From positions 62,001 through 126,000 of the forward strand of contig JBBHKE010003070.1 in NCBI GenBank assembly GCA_037447655.1: a stretch of DNA of 64,000 nucleotides. Reading direction: 5' to 3'. Below, in pieces: positions 20,906 to 32,544 of the stretch (position 1 is its first letter; every line of letters starts with the position of its first letter). The notes beneath the pieces were generated by a model, which did no database searches, was not told the DNA's origin, and worked only from the letters and a program-made list of their open reading frames with translations. The position numbers and the translations under genes are program-made. The stretch is from Zygnema cylindricum. Taxonomy: Eukaryota > Streptophyta > Zygnematophyceae > Zygnematales > Zygnemataceae.

Positions 20906-22422
20906 CAAACGATGAAATAAAGTCGATCATCGAGGCTCAAACATGGGAGCTTGTGCAACTTCCTCCATATCGAAAAGCGATTGGCAGCAAATGGGTATTG
21001 AAGGTGAAGTTAAAATCCAGATAATACCATTGAACGATACAAGGCTAGACTTGTGGCAAGGGGTTATAATCAAAGGGAAGGAATTTACTTTGAAGAAACA
21101 TTTTCTCATGTTGTAAGATTTCCGACAGTTAGGATTTTGCTATTTCTAGGTGCTATAGAAGATATGGAAATACATCAGATGGATGTAAAGACGGCCTTTA
21201 TGCATGGAGAACTAGAGGAGACCATTTACATGCAGCAGCCTGAAATGTATGCAGAACCAGGGAAAGAGCACTTAGAATGTAAACTGCTAAAATCATTGTA
21301 CGGCCTAAAACTGGCCCCGAGGCAATGGAATCTAAAACTTGATGAATTCTTAACTGGTCTAGGTTTTAAAAGGATAAGCTCTGATCACTCTGTCTTTGTT
21401 CTAAAGGGTGAGGATGGAATATTATATATAGCGGTATACGTAGATGATCTACTATTAGTTAGCAAATCAATGGCTGAAATTAACAAAATTAAAAATGCTT
21501 AAAATCACGGTTCAAGAGGAAAGACCTCGGTGAGGCAAAATATATTTTGGGTATTCAGGTAGAGAGGGACAGGAAAAACAGATAAATGAAATTGACTCAA
21601 AAAGAGGCTATTGGAAACATGTTAGATCAATATGGAATGCAGGGGGCAAAAGGATGTGTAACACCAATGGAGTTTCGGCATAAGTTAGAGGGGGAATAAA
21701 CAGAACCAGGTGTTATTGTCAATAAAATTTTTGAGAAAAGGGAGGATGATCCTATGACAATGATACCTTACAGACAGATATTGGGAAATTTAATTTATTT
21801 CATGAACCGTACCCGTCCGTATATTGCTGCAGCAGTTGGGGTACTGAGGAGAAGTCTAAAGAATCCGAGGAAATCTGATCGTGATGCAGCTAGAAGATTT
21901 TTAAGATACTTGGCAGGAACCAAAGACCTCAAACTCACACTAGGCGAAGGAGAAGTGAAGCTATAAACATGGAGTGATGCAAGCTATGGCAACATGCCAA
22001 GTCGAAAATCCACCACGAGATTCGTTCTACAAATTGGGAACGAGACTTGTAGTTGGAGCAGCAAACTTCAAAAGGTCACGACACAATTGACGATGGACTC
22101 AGAATATATGGCAGCAAGCTCGGCCCACAAAGAACTCCTATGGGTGAAATCCATGTTGGAAGAATTGGGATACATGCAGGTTGGTCCACAGGTGATCTCG
22201 TGTGATAACCAGGATGCCATTGCCATTGCTTCTAACCCAAGTCACCACTTCAAAAGAAAGCACATGGATGTAAGATTACATTTTGTAAGGGAAAAAGTGT
22301 TATCTAGAGTGATTAAATTATGTTATTTGCTAGATGCAAAAATGGTTGTTGATATGCTCACTAAAGCCCTTTCTGCTCCTAAGCTGAAGCATTGCAGGGA
22401 CGCACTGGGATTAAGTGAATAG
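20906..22422 (+). pseudogene. Copia reverse transcriptase and RNase H, family A
   Basis: RT starts near 20,906 (EIKSIIEAQTWELVQLPPYR). After a frameshift near 21,020 it continues with ERYKARLVARGYNQREGIYF and MDVKTAFMHGELEETIYM. The catalytic AVYVDDLLLVSKS is near 21,441-21,470. RNase H: WSDASYGNMPSRKSTTRF, SSKLQKVTTQLTMDSEYMA, ISCDNQDAIAIASNPSHHF, KHMDVRLHFVREK. It ends LKHCRDALGLSE at 22,422. Stops occur near 21,500 and 21,964. A 41-bp direct duplication sits just upstream (20,811-20,892). Confidence 0.9.
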
Positions 22423-22583
22423 TTGAGTTGCTGCACTGTTATACCGCCATGCTGCTCTAGTCTAATAACGGGGATGTAGTGGGACTAGGTGACTTGCTAA
22501 ATTGCTACGTTGCTATGCTGCGATGCTGGGCTAGTTCGACATCGAAGCTGCGTTGGCATACTGAGTCTAAAGCTTTATGGGAG

Positions 22584-23604
22584 TGTTGTTTTTTGGAAAG
22601 CTTTAAGTATCAGCAAATTTATAGAACGGCGGAAAAATAGATCTATATGGATACGCGTCGTCACTTGAAGCACAGCGCAGGTTTTTGAATGGTATTGACA
22701 ACGCAGCTGCGACGCAGATGAAACAAGCGCAGCTGCGGTTATTTTTGATATGGTCTGTACGGACGAACGCAGCCTACCACGCAACGGGACAAACGCAACT
22801 GCTGATATTTTGGTATAGGACAACGCAGTTGCTACGGAACAAGACAAACGCAGCTGCGGCTGTTTTTGGTATGAGACAGCGTAGCTGCTACGAAGCCGCA
22901 GATATTTGAATGTGATCATGATTTGGACTGCGCTGCTACAGTTGATATGAATGAAGTCAACGGACGAGATTCATAAGAGAATAATTAAAAGACTCGCTAA
23001 CAGATGTTCTGCAATAGCTGGATAGACGTACCCAATCAATTGTCACTAAGCCAGGCAACAAGTATTTGAACAAATCACCTGTATAGGATTCTCAGTAATA
23101 TTGATTGTTCACAAGTATTTGAACAAATCACATGTATAGGATTCTCAGTAATATTGATTGTTCAGTGATAGATTAGTTTTAGCGTGATCAGGAGCACTTA
23201 GACCTTAAAGGCAGTTTAGTTCTTTTGGACGTATCTTTTAGGAACACTTGTATCGGCGGTACAACACTATGTAGTAGGACAACTGAGTGAAGAGTATAAG
23301 ACTTAGGACGTAGAAAATTTTATGTATCCAGACTTCCAGACTTTGTAATCTGCATACTGTTTTTGGGAAACTTTTGAGTTGCATATCTTGGTGTATGTTA
23401 GATAAATTGAGCTGAAACTTTGGGAGTTGTGAGTCTTTGTCATATTCTATACTGTGGTATAGTTTGAAGTTGTTTGGTTTTTTTTATCAGATTTGGTGAG
23501 CTGTAGAAAACAGCTGTTTGATAGGATTCTTGATAAGCTTCTGTGAGTGAGATTATGTCTACTTCCACTGCTACTGCTGATGCTCCAGTGGTCGTAGAAC
23601 AACA
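22584..23604 (+). repeat. 3' LTR of family A
   Basis: 1,021 bp from TGTTGTTTTTTGG, just after the purine tract TATGGGAG, to TAGAACAACA. It contains imperfect tandem units around CGCAGCTGCG palindromes (22,697-22,890) and a 53-bp tandem duplication (23,059-23,163). The end holds an ATG (23,554) with 17 in-frame codons equivalent to the gag start of the 5' copy. Confidence 0.9.
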
Positions 23605-25606
23605 CACTTGAGTCAACAACCAAGGATAATATAGATCTTGATTGTGTGATAGATGGCAAGGTAGTTTAGAGGACCTTATATAATGCTTTGTTTTTACCAA
23701 AATTCAAGAAAAATATGTTCTCTACGTCCGTAGCTCAAAGAAAAGGATTTGAGGTCCTCTAGAAAAATGGCAAGAAAAGAGTGAGCAAGGATGTGAGAGT
23801 GGCTTTAGTGCGAACTAGAGGCCCAAACTTTTTGTACCGCATGGAACTGGCTAATAAAACTGATTTTGCGTATTCCAGTGTTCCATGTGATAATGTTTTG
23901 CGGCATAAAAGGCTTGGACATGTGTATCTTGAGAGACTTACTAAGATAATCCAACATGATATGATAGAAGGAGTCAAACTTGGTCAGAAAGAGTCCAATT
24001 TTTGTGATGGCTGTGCTCTCGGAAAGCTTCACAAGCTGCCCCTTCCTCAAGTCTATGATCACCGAGCCAAAGATCTTCTTGGTCTCATTCATACAGATGT
24101 ATTCGGGCCGTCCAAAGTTCCCTCTCTTGTTGGAAGTCGATACCTTGTCACCTTTACAGATGACTATTCTAGGTATAGCCGCATATATTTGATGAAGGAG
24201 AAGAGCGAAGCCTTCATTCACTTTAAACACTACAAAATCTGGGCGGAGAAACTTCACGGCAAATCCAATCTTGCCTTCTGATCGGATAATGGTGGAGAGT
24301 ATACCTCCCATGCCTTTGTTGATTTCTTGAAAGAAATTGGTATATCTCAAGAATTTATTGTTCCGTACACTCTGAAATAATATGGTGTGGCTAAGAGACT
24401 AAAGCGTATGTTAGTTGAGTGTGTTGTTTCTATGATGGTTGATAAAGGTATAGATCCAATTTTTTTGGGGGAAGCTTTTCTTTGTGCTTCTTACATCACA
24501 AATAGAGGCGAAAAAAGAGCTATAAAGGATAAGACACCGTATGAAGTGTGGTCAGGTAGAAAGCCAAATATTGGACCAATCTAGGTAATAAAAGGTGAGG
24601 ATGGAGTGATTTATGTTGTTGTATATATAGATGATTTGCTACTGAACAATAAATCTATCAATGAGATTAATAAAATATAAACAACCTTGAATTCTCGTTT
24701 TGAAATGAAAGACTTAGGTGGGGCTAAGTACATTCTAGGAATCCAGCTAGAAAGAGACAAAAAACAAAGAATTATTTATTTGACTCAAAGAGAAGCAATC
24801 GGGATCATGCTCGAAAAATTTGACATGTCAGAATCAAAGGGGAGTGCCACTCCTATGGAATTTAGGCACAAATCGGAGGTTACCAAAACGAATGGTGGTA
24901 TCCTAGTTGATGATTTCTTGGATTCAATGGAGGCATATTCTATGTAATCTATTCTATACGGGCAGATCGTGGGAAGCCTCATATCATGAACTGTACTCGT
25001 CTAGACATCGCAGCAGCTATTGGTGTTTTAGGTCAAAGTCTACAAAATCTAAGGAAATCGGATTATGAGGCAGCAAAGAGAGTTTTTCGGTACCTAGCAG
25101 GATCTCAGAACCTATAATTGGCCCTTAGTGGAGAGGAATTCAAAACTCATACGTGGAGCGATGCAAGCTATGGAGATATGCCCAGCCGATGCTCCACTAC
25201 CGGGTATATTTTGAAGATTCGAAGCGGGACTTGCTGGTGGAGCAGAAAACTTCCAAAGGTGACAGATCAATCCACCATGGGGGTTGAGTACATGTCAACG
25301 AGCTAAACAGTCAAGGATTTACTTTGGGTAAAATCTCTTCTCCAAGAACTCGTGCTTATGCAATTTGGACCGCAGATAGTATTGTGTAACAATGAGGCAG
25401 CAATAGATATTGCATCTAACCCCAATCATCACTTTAAGAGTAAGCACATTGATATCAAGCTACATTTTGTAAGAGAAAAGGTGATGGGAAAAATCATGAA
25501 GTTGAGTTATTTACCGGATGAGCAAATGGTGGCTGATATGATGATGAAACCTTTGGGTGCACCCAAATTGAAGTTTTGTAGAGAGGCATGTGGGTTGAGT
25601 GGCTAA
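23605..25606 (+). pseudogene. Ty1/copia integrase, RT and RNase H, family D, decayed with internal deletion
   Basis: Begins after the protease (DLDCVIDGKVV, then FKKNMFSTSVAQRKGFEV). Integrase: HKRLGHVYLERLTKI, CDGCALGKLHKLPL, IHTDVFGPSKV (Asp), SDNGGEYTSHAFVDF (Asp), GVAKRLKRMLVE (Lys at the catalytic Glu position). After SGRKPNIGPI at 24,583 the sequence jumps to the middle of RT (VIKGEDGVIYVVVYIDDLLL), so the N-terminal half of RT is deleted. RNase H follows (HTWSDASYGDMPSRCSTTGY, CNNEAAIDIASNPNHHF), ending FCREACGLSG. Many stops and shifts. It directly abuts the family A LTR, with no LTR of its own on the left. Confidence 0.9.
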
Positions 25607-25629
25607 CAGAGTTTAAAGCTTTACAGGAG

Positions 25630-26489
25630 TGTTGTTTTTGGAAATATTTAGTCCTCTCTATGCTTCAGTTGTGAGGGAGAGAGAGTTGTTTAGGACTTAG
25701 GTTATTTTTGGCTAAGTCTAATTTTGCATTTATCGAAATTAGTGTAATAGTGAAGTTGGGAGTTCACGGTCAGTCACACTTGGGACATGCGTTGTCATCA
25801 AAGAGATTTGCTCGAGTATGTCCTCCGTAGACGTACGTAAATTCGGCGGGACCACGGGACTTCTTGAAGTTACATCTACGGTGTCAAATCTTATAATCGG
25901 ACGGTTGACAGCCGTCGCCAACATATATCGACGAGGCGTGACTAGATCACGATAACTTATCCGTATCTGAATGTCGATGTAAAAATTTGGTAGAATAGAG
26001 TTTTGTCTGTAGAGAATTAGTTGATTAGTGTAGAGTATGTGTTTTTGACATACCCTCTGTACACAGGTATGTACACAGGTATACTCACACGGGTATACTC
26101 ACACAATATTTGCTGTGTTAGGTTGGTAGACGTACGGCTTGAATGCCTCCGTACAAATTAGTGTAGTATCAGTATGTAGAAGTAGGACTTAGTGAATTTT
26201 TAACTTAGGAACAAATGATATGGAAAACTGTATGTGCAGTTTTATGAGTTTTCATCTCTAAATATCTCACAGAATTTTGAGTAGATTTAATTGAAATTTT
26301 GTGTGTGAGTTCTTTTGTATGTTATCTACATTGTGGTAGATTTTTTGGACAAAATTATTCCTGTGGTGAAAGTTATTTTTCATCAAAGTTGTTGTTTCGC
26401 AATTGGTCTTTGTGGAAGCTTCCTCAATTACTTTGTTCTATAATGACTACTGGTGCTTCTTCCTCATCTTCAGTACCAGCAGTTGTTTA
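25630..26489 (+). repeat. 3' LTR of family D
   Basis: Purine tract ACAGGAG, then TGTTGTTTTTGGAAATATTT at 25,630. Small tandem repeats of GTACACAGGTAT and TACTCACAC lie near 26,060-26,106. The end carries ATG 26,445 and 14 codons rich in Ser (MTTGASSSSSVPAVV), the LTR-borne gag start of this family. No clear terminal CA. Confidence 0.7.
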
Positions 26490-26519
26490 AATAGTTATTT
26501 GAAATAAGGCTTGTTCAAC

Positions 26520-27520
26520 TAGGATTTGATTGAGAACATGGATGAAACTCATGTCGTGGTCAACATAGATAATGCTAAAACGTTGGGTTTTCGGGGAGAC
26601 GAGGTTGTAAAGTATGGGGATGTAGCGGGTGGCGGAGATTCCATGATCCTTATGTTCCGTCTAACCGGGGGTGTCAACGCTATGATAGAGGCCCCGATGT
26701 TAATATTCACCAACAAACAACGAAGTTACCCGATACAAAAGCTACCCGACAACATATCGGGTACGTTTCACTAAAATCACTTCTTTTCCTCTCTCCCTTC
26801 TCCCTCATTATCCTTCACTTCCTCTCTCCTTCCCTCTCCCCCTCTCCCACCCCTTCTCTCTCTTTCTTCACATCCGCCTCTCTTTCTTCTCTCCACCTAC
26901 TCTCTCCTTATCTTCATCTTCCATTTTTTTACCACCTAAGTCTTTTATTCTTACAATTTTATCATTGCCCATAACATTTGCAGGAGTGTGCTATCGCACC
27001 ATCCCTAATGGGTGGAATGATAAGATCGTATTCCCTCAAAGGTTCAAGGACGACAAATCGTACCAAGATGATCGACAAGGACGAGAAAAAATCATGTTTT
27101 TGATAATTGTGGAGGCCACAACATGTCGGAATAACTAAATCGACAATTGGTGACAAAGAACACCGTACTACATTTCTTCCCTCTGTGTGCTACACACTTG
27201 GTTCAACCGGCAGACTCATTTGTCATCGCGAAAATAAAGGAGGTTTGGAGTAGGAAACGGGGAGTTGGAAAGTGAAGGGAATCATAAACAAAGAATGTGC
27301 GGATCCAAACTCTCATGGGTGGTCTAGAAAATTAAAGGGACCGGAAAAGGAGTTTTTCCTTAGGTTGGCTTGCGATTCGATTAGAGAGGTTAACGATATG
27401 AAAGATAAATTGGGCATGGGGTATGTAAGGAAGGCGATGATATAGTGCGGCTTGTCACTTAAAGACGGGAAGTGAAAAGAAAGAATGCTCACACCCGATT
27501 TTACAATGCATAATCATGAA
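26520..27520 (+). pseudogene. Pogo/Tigger-like DDE_1 transposase relic with an intron
   Basis: IENMDETHVVVNIDNAKTLG holds the first catalytic Asp. GGDSMILMFRLTGGVNAMIE and APMLIFTNKQRSYPI follow. A putative intron runs from 26,761 (GTACGT) to 26,983 (TTGCAG); its interior is largely pyrimidine-rich. The protein then resumes with VCYRTIPNGWNDKIVF. A one-base shift precedes DNCGGHNMSE (second Asp) near 27,105, and LCATHLVQPADSFVIAKIKE follows. I recall similar proteins from DDE_1 (pogo-type) elements, especially in oomycetes. Stops and shifts show it is inactive. No TIRs or flanking TA could be assigned. Confidence 0.75.
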
Positions 27521-28009
27521 ATGGCGCAACCATTTTGAGGGTGATGAGGTGCCACTTCCCACCGCGAGGGCACGGGATTTCGCCCAAGGCATAAAAACCG
27601 CCAACACACACGAAGATGTCTTTAGCGACAAACAGGGATTTCAGGACTTTGGAGTATGACGTACTTTTGAAAGGGATATGAAGTACTAAGTGAAATGGGA
27701 GGGTAGAGTGATATGCTCTTTTAAAATAGTGTGGTTTGTTTGTATTCTTTTTTTATAATATTTTGTTTGGTTTGATAGATTATATTAGATTTCATTTAAA
27801 TCGAATGTCGGATAACTTGTATTTAGTGATGACATCAATGATATTGTAACTTTTTTTACCATTTTATACAAGTATTTTTGTCAACCCCTTAAAGTTTTTC
27901 ATTGTCACGAGAATATACATTATTTTAAGAAAAAAGAATGAGGGTATTGGGACTTATTTATTGCATTATGTTAGCGTCTTACCCCATCGACAACGAGGCT
28001 ATCTCGTCG
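27521..28009. other. AT-rich spacer
   Basis: No gene or repeat recognised. The first part may still belong to the eroded transposase C-terminus. Confidence 0.4.
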
Positions 28010-28440
28010 TTCGCACCTTCCAGCAATGAGATGGCCTTGTCATTGTAAGGTTGGCTTGAAAGTTTGCATAAATTTACGAGCCCCTTTCTAACTATAAGGG
28101 TGAATGATGGCATATTCATCCTTTCAGCTACAAGGTTGTACCGTCGCTTGCTGGGGGTTCCAGCGATAAGATGGCCTCGTCGCCGTAAAGTTGGCTTGAA
28201 AGTTTGCAGAATTTTATGGGCCCATTTCCAGCTATAAGGGTAAATAATAACAGATTCATCCTTTCATCTACGAGGTTGCACCGTCGTTGGTGGGTTCCAA
28301 CGATGAGATGGCCTAGTCGCCGTAAGGTTGGCTCGAAAGTATGCATAATTATATGTGCCCATTTCCTGCTATGAGGGTGAATGATGGCATATTTATGCAT
28401 TCAGCTACGAGGTTGTAACGTCGGCGTAAGTGATCAACAA
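28010..28440. repeat. Three tandem copies of a 138-bp unit
   Basis: The landmark ATGGCC(T/C)(T/A/C)GTC recurs at 28,031, 28,171 and 28,308, spacing 140 and 137 bp. Each unit also has AAGGTTGGCT(T/C)GAAAGT and CAGCTACGAGGTTG-like stretches. About 85-90% identity by eye. No conserved reading frame. Confidence 0.85.
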
Positions 28441-28619
28441 TGAGAGAGCCTCGTCGTTGATTAAAACTATAAAGTATAAGTTTTAATATGATTATTCCAA
28501 CACGTTTTGGCTATGCTTCTGGGTAATTTTTCGGCTATTAAGATAAAATGACGAATAGATCTTTCTTGTGTTATTTTTTCACACATAAAAACATAAAAAG
28601 GGAAAAGGATAGAAGTATA

Positions 28620-28640
28620 GATTGACAGATTTAGAGAGAG

Positions 28641-28730
<90 letters not shown>

Positions 28731-30110
28731 GTATAGGGAGAGGGAGAGGGAGAGAAATAAAGAGTGCCATTGTTAAGAGAGAGAGGGAGAGAGATAGGTA
28801 TAAGGAGAGGGAGATAAATAGAGAGCGCTAGATAGAGAGGGAGAACTAGAGCGATAGGTATAAGGAGAGGGGTAGAAGAAAAGGGCGACAGATTGAGAGT
28901 TAGAGGGAGGGATATATTCATAAGGAGAAAGAGAGGAATATCAGTGGCAGATTGAGAGGGAGGGAGAGAGATAAGGAGAGGGAGAGGTAGAGGAATAAAG
29001 AGTGATAGATTAAGAGAGAGGGAGAGAGATAGGTTTAAGGAGAGGGAGATAAATAGAGAGCGCTAGGTAGAGAGGGAGAGGGAGAGAGATAACTATAGAG
29101 AGAGTGGTAGAAGAAGAGGGCAACAGATTGAGAGTTAGAGGGACAGATACATGGATAGCGAGAGAGAGAAATATGAGTGGCAAATTGGGAGATAGAGGGA
29201 GAGAGATAGGGAGAGGGAGAGGAATATGAGTGGCAGCTTTAAAGAGGGAGGGAGAGAGATAGGGAGAGGGAGAGGGAGAGGAATATAGAGTGACAGATTA
29301 AGAGAGAGGGAGAGAGATAGGTATAGGGAGAGGGAGATAAATAGAGAGTGCCAGATAGAGAGGGAGAGGGAGAGAGATAGGTATAGGGAGAGGGGTAGAA
29401 GAAGAGGGCGACAGATTGAGAGTTAGAGGGAGGGATATATGGATAGGGAGAGAGAGAGATGTATGAGTGGCAGATTGAGAGAGGGAGGGAGAGAGATAGG
29501 GGGAGGGAGAGGAATATGAGTGGCAGATTGAAAGAGGGAGGGAGAGAGATAGAAAGAGGAAGAGGGAGAGGAATATAGAGTGACAGATTAAGAGAGAGAG
29601 AGATAGATTGATTTAGGGAGAGGGTTAGAAGAAGAAGGCGATAGATTGAGAGATAGAATGGGAGATATATGGATTAGGAGAGGGAGAGGAATATGAGTGG
29701 CGGTTGAGAGAGGGAGGGAGAGAGATAAGTATAGGGAGTGGGAGAAAAATACAGTGAGGCAGATTAAAAGAGAGATGTGAGAGATAGGATAGGGAGAGGG
29801 AGAAGGATGGGAAATGAGAGGGATAGGGAGCGACAGATTCGGAGGGAGAGGGAGAGGGATCAAATAGGGAGAGGGAGAAATGTAGAGGGCATGAGATGGG
29901 CGATAAAGGGAGAGAGTTAGGGATAGGGGAAGGGAGAGGAAAATGGAAAAGAGAGAATTAAAGAGAGTGGATGATGAAGAGGGAGAGGAGAGGCAAAGCG
30001 AGAGGGATAGAGAAAGGGATAAGGAGAAGGATGGGGATAGGGATAGGGATAAGGATAGGGTTAGAGTGAGGGAAGGGGAGGAGAGGAATGGAGGAAGTAA
30101 AAATGCGAGG
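28620..30110. repeat. 1.5-kb purine satellite (GA-rich) with 289-bp higher-order unit
   Basis: Almost pure A and G on the plus strand. It starts with about 100 bp of (GA)n, then degenerate GGGAGA/GATAGG blocks. A marker, AGTGA(C/T)AGATTAAGAG, recurs at 29,001, 29,289 and 29,579, giving a higher-order period of about 289 bp. The long open frames on both strands here are low-complexity artefacts. Confidence 0.9.
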
Positions 30111-31369
30111 TGCACGTGGTAGATTGAGAAGGAACCCCTTGCCGTTATGATTCCATGCATGTTTTGTTTTTGGTTACCAAATTGGTAAAATGAGTAACCG
30201 GAATGTAAACCATGGATGAAGGGACGATGAGACGCGTTAGTGACATGGGTTTTGTCGAAACATCCTAAAATTATTTCAAAAATGAAAAGACAGGCTTCGC
30301 AACCAACGAAAAAACAAAATTTTTAATAACGGCTGCGATTCGTCGAAAAGGAAAAAAAATTTGGGGTCTGTCCGCATTTGGCGTTACCCGAAGATATTTA
30401 TCACCTACGCCAAATGTTGTATGTTAACTTTATTTTATTTTTTTAAATTACACTAATATGTGTGCAATTGTGAATTCACACCAATATTAACGTCAGCCTT
30501 ACTCTATTTCATATACAATTTTCACTTTTGCATCAATTAGGGTTTACATTAACGCTAAAGAAGTTGTCGTCGCGAAATAGAATAAAGGTTTTCCGTAATT
30601 ATGAATAAAACCTTCATTACAGTGACCACATAAACAGTTGGGGTTGGCAGTAACAACACCAAAATGACACATCACACTGTTGTGTTATTTTACGGAAAAT
30701 TTCCGTAACTTTCGACAGGCACGCATGTCCAATGTTCACACGATCGACCACGCAAACGACATTCGGACAAATGTGAACACGGCTTTTGCCGATCTCATTT
30801 GGCCGTTTTTTTTCCAAAGCACATTTACATGCGCGCGCGACAACGTTAATACTGTGTCTGTACTTTTCTATTTTATAAAAAGTGCAAAAAGTACAAAATA
30901 ATACGGATATGATAGTCCGTACAACACACTAATTAAAATGGAACTATATTACAGTTATGTACCCTACTTAATGGGGTACCTCAAATAACGTTTGAAACAT
31001 TTAGAATGATTAATTCTATTTGAGAATTTACCGAAAAAAACAGGGTTCCTCAATCAGAGTCATGAACGCTACAGTAATAGCGATTCTCGGTGTACCCTTA
31101 ATTTGTGACGTTGTAAAGATATTTGTTCAGTGTTTCCACAATTTATAGGCAAGTGTAGAGCCGTAAAGCCGCCTTGAGAAGTGAGACATTCTTTCCAGTG
31201 GAGTCACTAAAGAGATTTCCAATGTTGCCAAATGAGCCGTACTGTACAGTATTAACAAGCTGGCAAAATAAGTCTTTCCTAAGGCTATTGAAACGCATTG
31301 AAACGGACATCTGTCCTTTACCGTGCGTAACAGGTGTAACGGAAACGAATATCGACTCTCCAAAAGTCG
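30111..31369. other. Non-coding spacer
   Basis: No gene recognised. Short open frames (about 66-78 codons) show no domain. Confidence 0.4.
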
Positions 31370-31925
31370 ACTCTAATTAGAAAACATTCGGAGATGCTGC
31401 CACGTAAGTATGCCAATCGGGGGAATGTTCAAAAGTTGGAAAGTTTGATCAATCTGCAAAGTTCGTCAGGAATCTGTATGATAAAAGTCAATACTTTCAA
31501 AGATTTGACAGGTTGACAATGACGGTTAAAGAAATCCGCAGACCTGCTGACTGATCTTGAAAATTGAATTACTGGATTGGAAATCTCATGACGCATGGGT
31601 TGCCTTCCACGTGTAAGTTATTAATACATCCATATGTATGTTACAGTTTTACAATGGAAAAGATGAACTATCAATTAGGGGTATTTAATTGCCGTACCAA
31701 CAGCGAGTTCCCGTAGGCAAAGAATAATTGGAGGAAGCAACGGGATGTCGTTGTTGGCGGGCGAAAATCCGCCGATCCGGCAATCTGTCACCTTATAAAC
31801 CTATGAAAGACCAGAAAGAAAAGTAGACTCTAATTTGAAAACATTCTGACGAATTAGATATTGCCACGTGAGCATACCCACCGGGGGAATGTTCGAAAGT
31901 TTTAAATCTCGATGAATCTGCACAC
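31370..31925. repeat. Dispersed repeat (gypsy-LTR-like) with partial duplication
   Basis: 31,440-31,805 matches 12,030-12,380. About 75 bp at its left end (GCCACGTAAGTATGCC and CGGGGGAATGTTC) recurs at about 31,830-31,905, so the right side carries a second, truncated start of the unit about 457 bp downstream. Confidence 0.6.
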
Positions 31926-31989
31926 GAAAACCTCGAAGTTAAAAAGTTTTAAAGAATTAAAACCCTAAATAACTATTGGTCACTTCTGG

Positions 31990-32500
31990 CATAGTTCAAA
32001 AGTAGGCGTAGGCGTTTTTATGGTAGGCCTTTGGTAGGCGCACAAAACTTGGCACAAAACTCGCGCAGAGTGGGCATACTGTATGTGTGTGCGTTTGTGC
32101 ACACTTTTGTACGAACGTACGAATCTGACGTATGATCATAGTAAGCGCACGACGCTGGACGAAATTTTCAGCGAACCGACACAGCGTAGGATGAGTTGTG
32201 TTATGGGCTTTTCATGTGATCTTCTTAGATCGCTACTTTGATCTGCGACCGTCCGATTGTCCGAATCTGACGGTTTAAATAAAAAAGACCTCAAAACTCA
32301 CAGAATTTGTTTTTTTGTCCGAATATTTTTTAAAATATAGACATGACGTTTAATTCTCTATCGATCGATGTGCAACTCAACCCTGTTACTATTTTATTTC
32401 ATTTCGCGACCAATACAATATGGGTCTTAAGGCCATATTGTATGTTTTGCATACAATGGGGATATTGTATGGGCCTACTTTCACCTACTTTTGAACTATG
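31990..32500. mobile_element. hAT-type MITE (M1)
   Basis: 511 bp with 17-bp perfect inverted ends (CATAGTTCAAAAGTAGG) and a perfect 8-bp target duplication ACTTCTGG (31,982-31,989 and 32,501-32,508). The 8-bp duplication and CANNG ends indicate the hAT superfamily. No coding capacity. Confidence 0.85.
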
Positions 32501-32544
32501 ACTTCTGGTGATGTACGATACTTTACCGTACAGTAATATACTCA

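Larger units (their letters stand above)
17586..23604 (+). mobile_element. Ty1/copia element, family A, plus-strand copy, near full length
   Basis: Order: truncated 5' LTR, primer-binding-site-like sequence, gag, CCHC knuckle, protease, integrase, RT, RNase H, polypurine tract, full 3' LTR. Multiple stops and shifts show it is inactive. Its 5' LTR lost about the first 290 bp, where it joins a family B LTR. The right flank is family D integrase-side sequence. Confidence 0.9.

Noticed and set aside
28010-28440. CRISPR-like array
   Set aside because: Only three diverged, directly adjacent 138-bp units with no short repeat/unique spacer pattern; a eukaryotic minisatellite.
28579-28921. Long frames of Arg-Glu or Leu-Ser repeats on both strands
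   Set aside because: Direct result of (GA)n low-complexity DNA; no start context or domain.
29588-30160. 190-codon minus-strand Ser/Leu/Pro-rich frame
   Set aside because: Pyrimidine strand of the purine satellite; not a protein.
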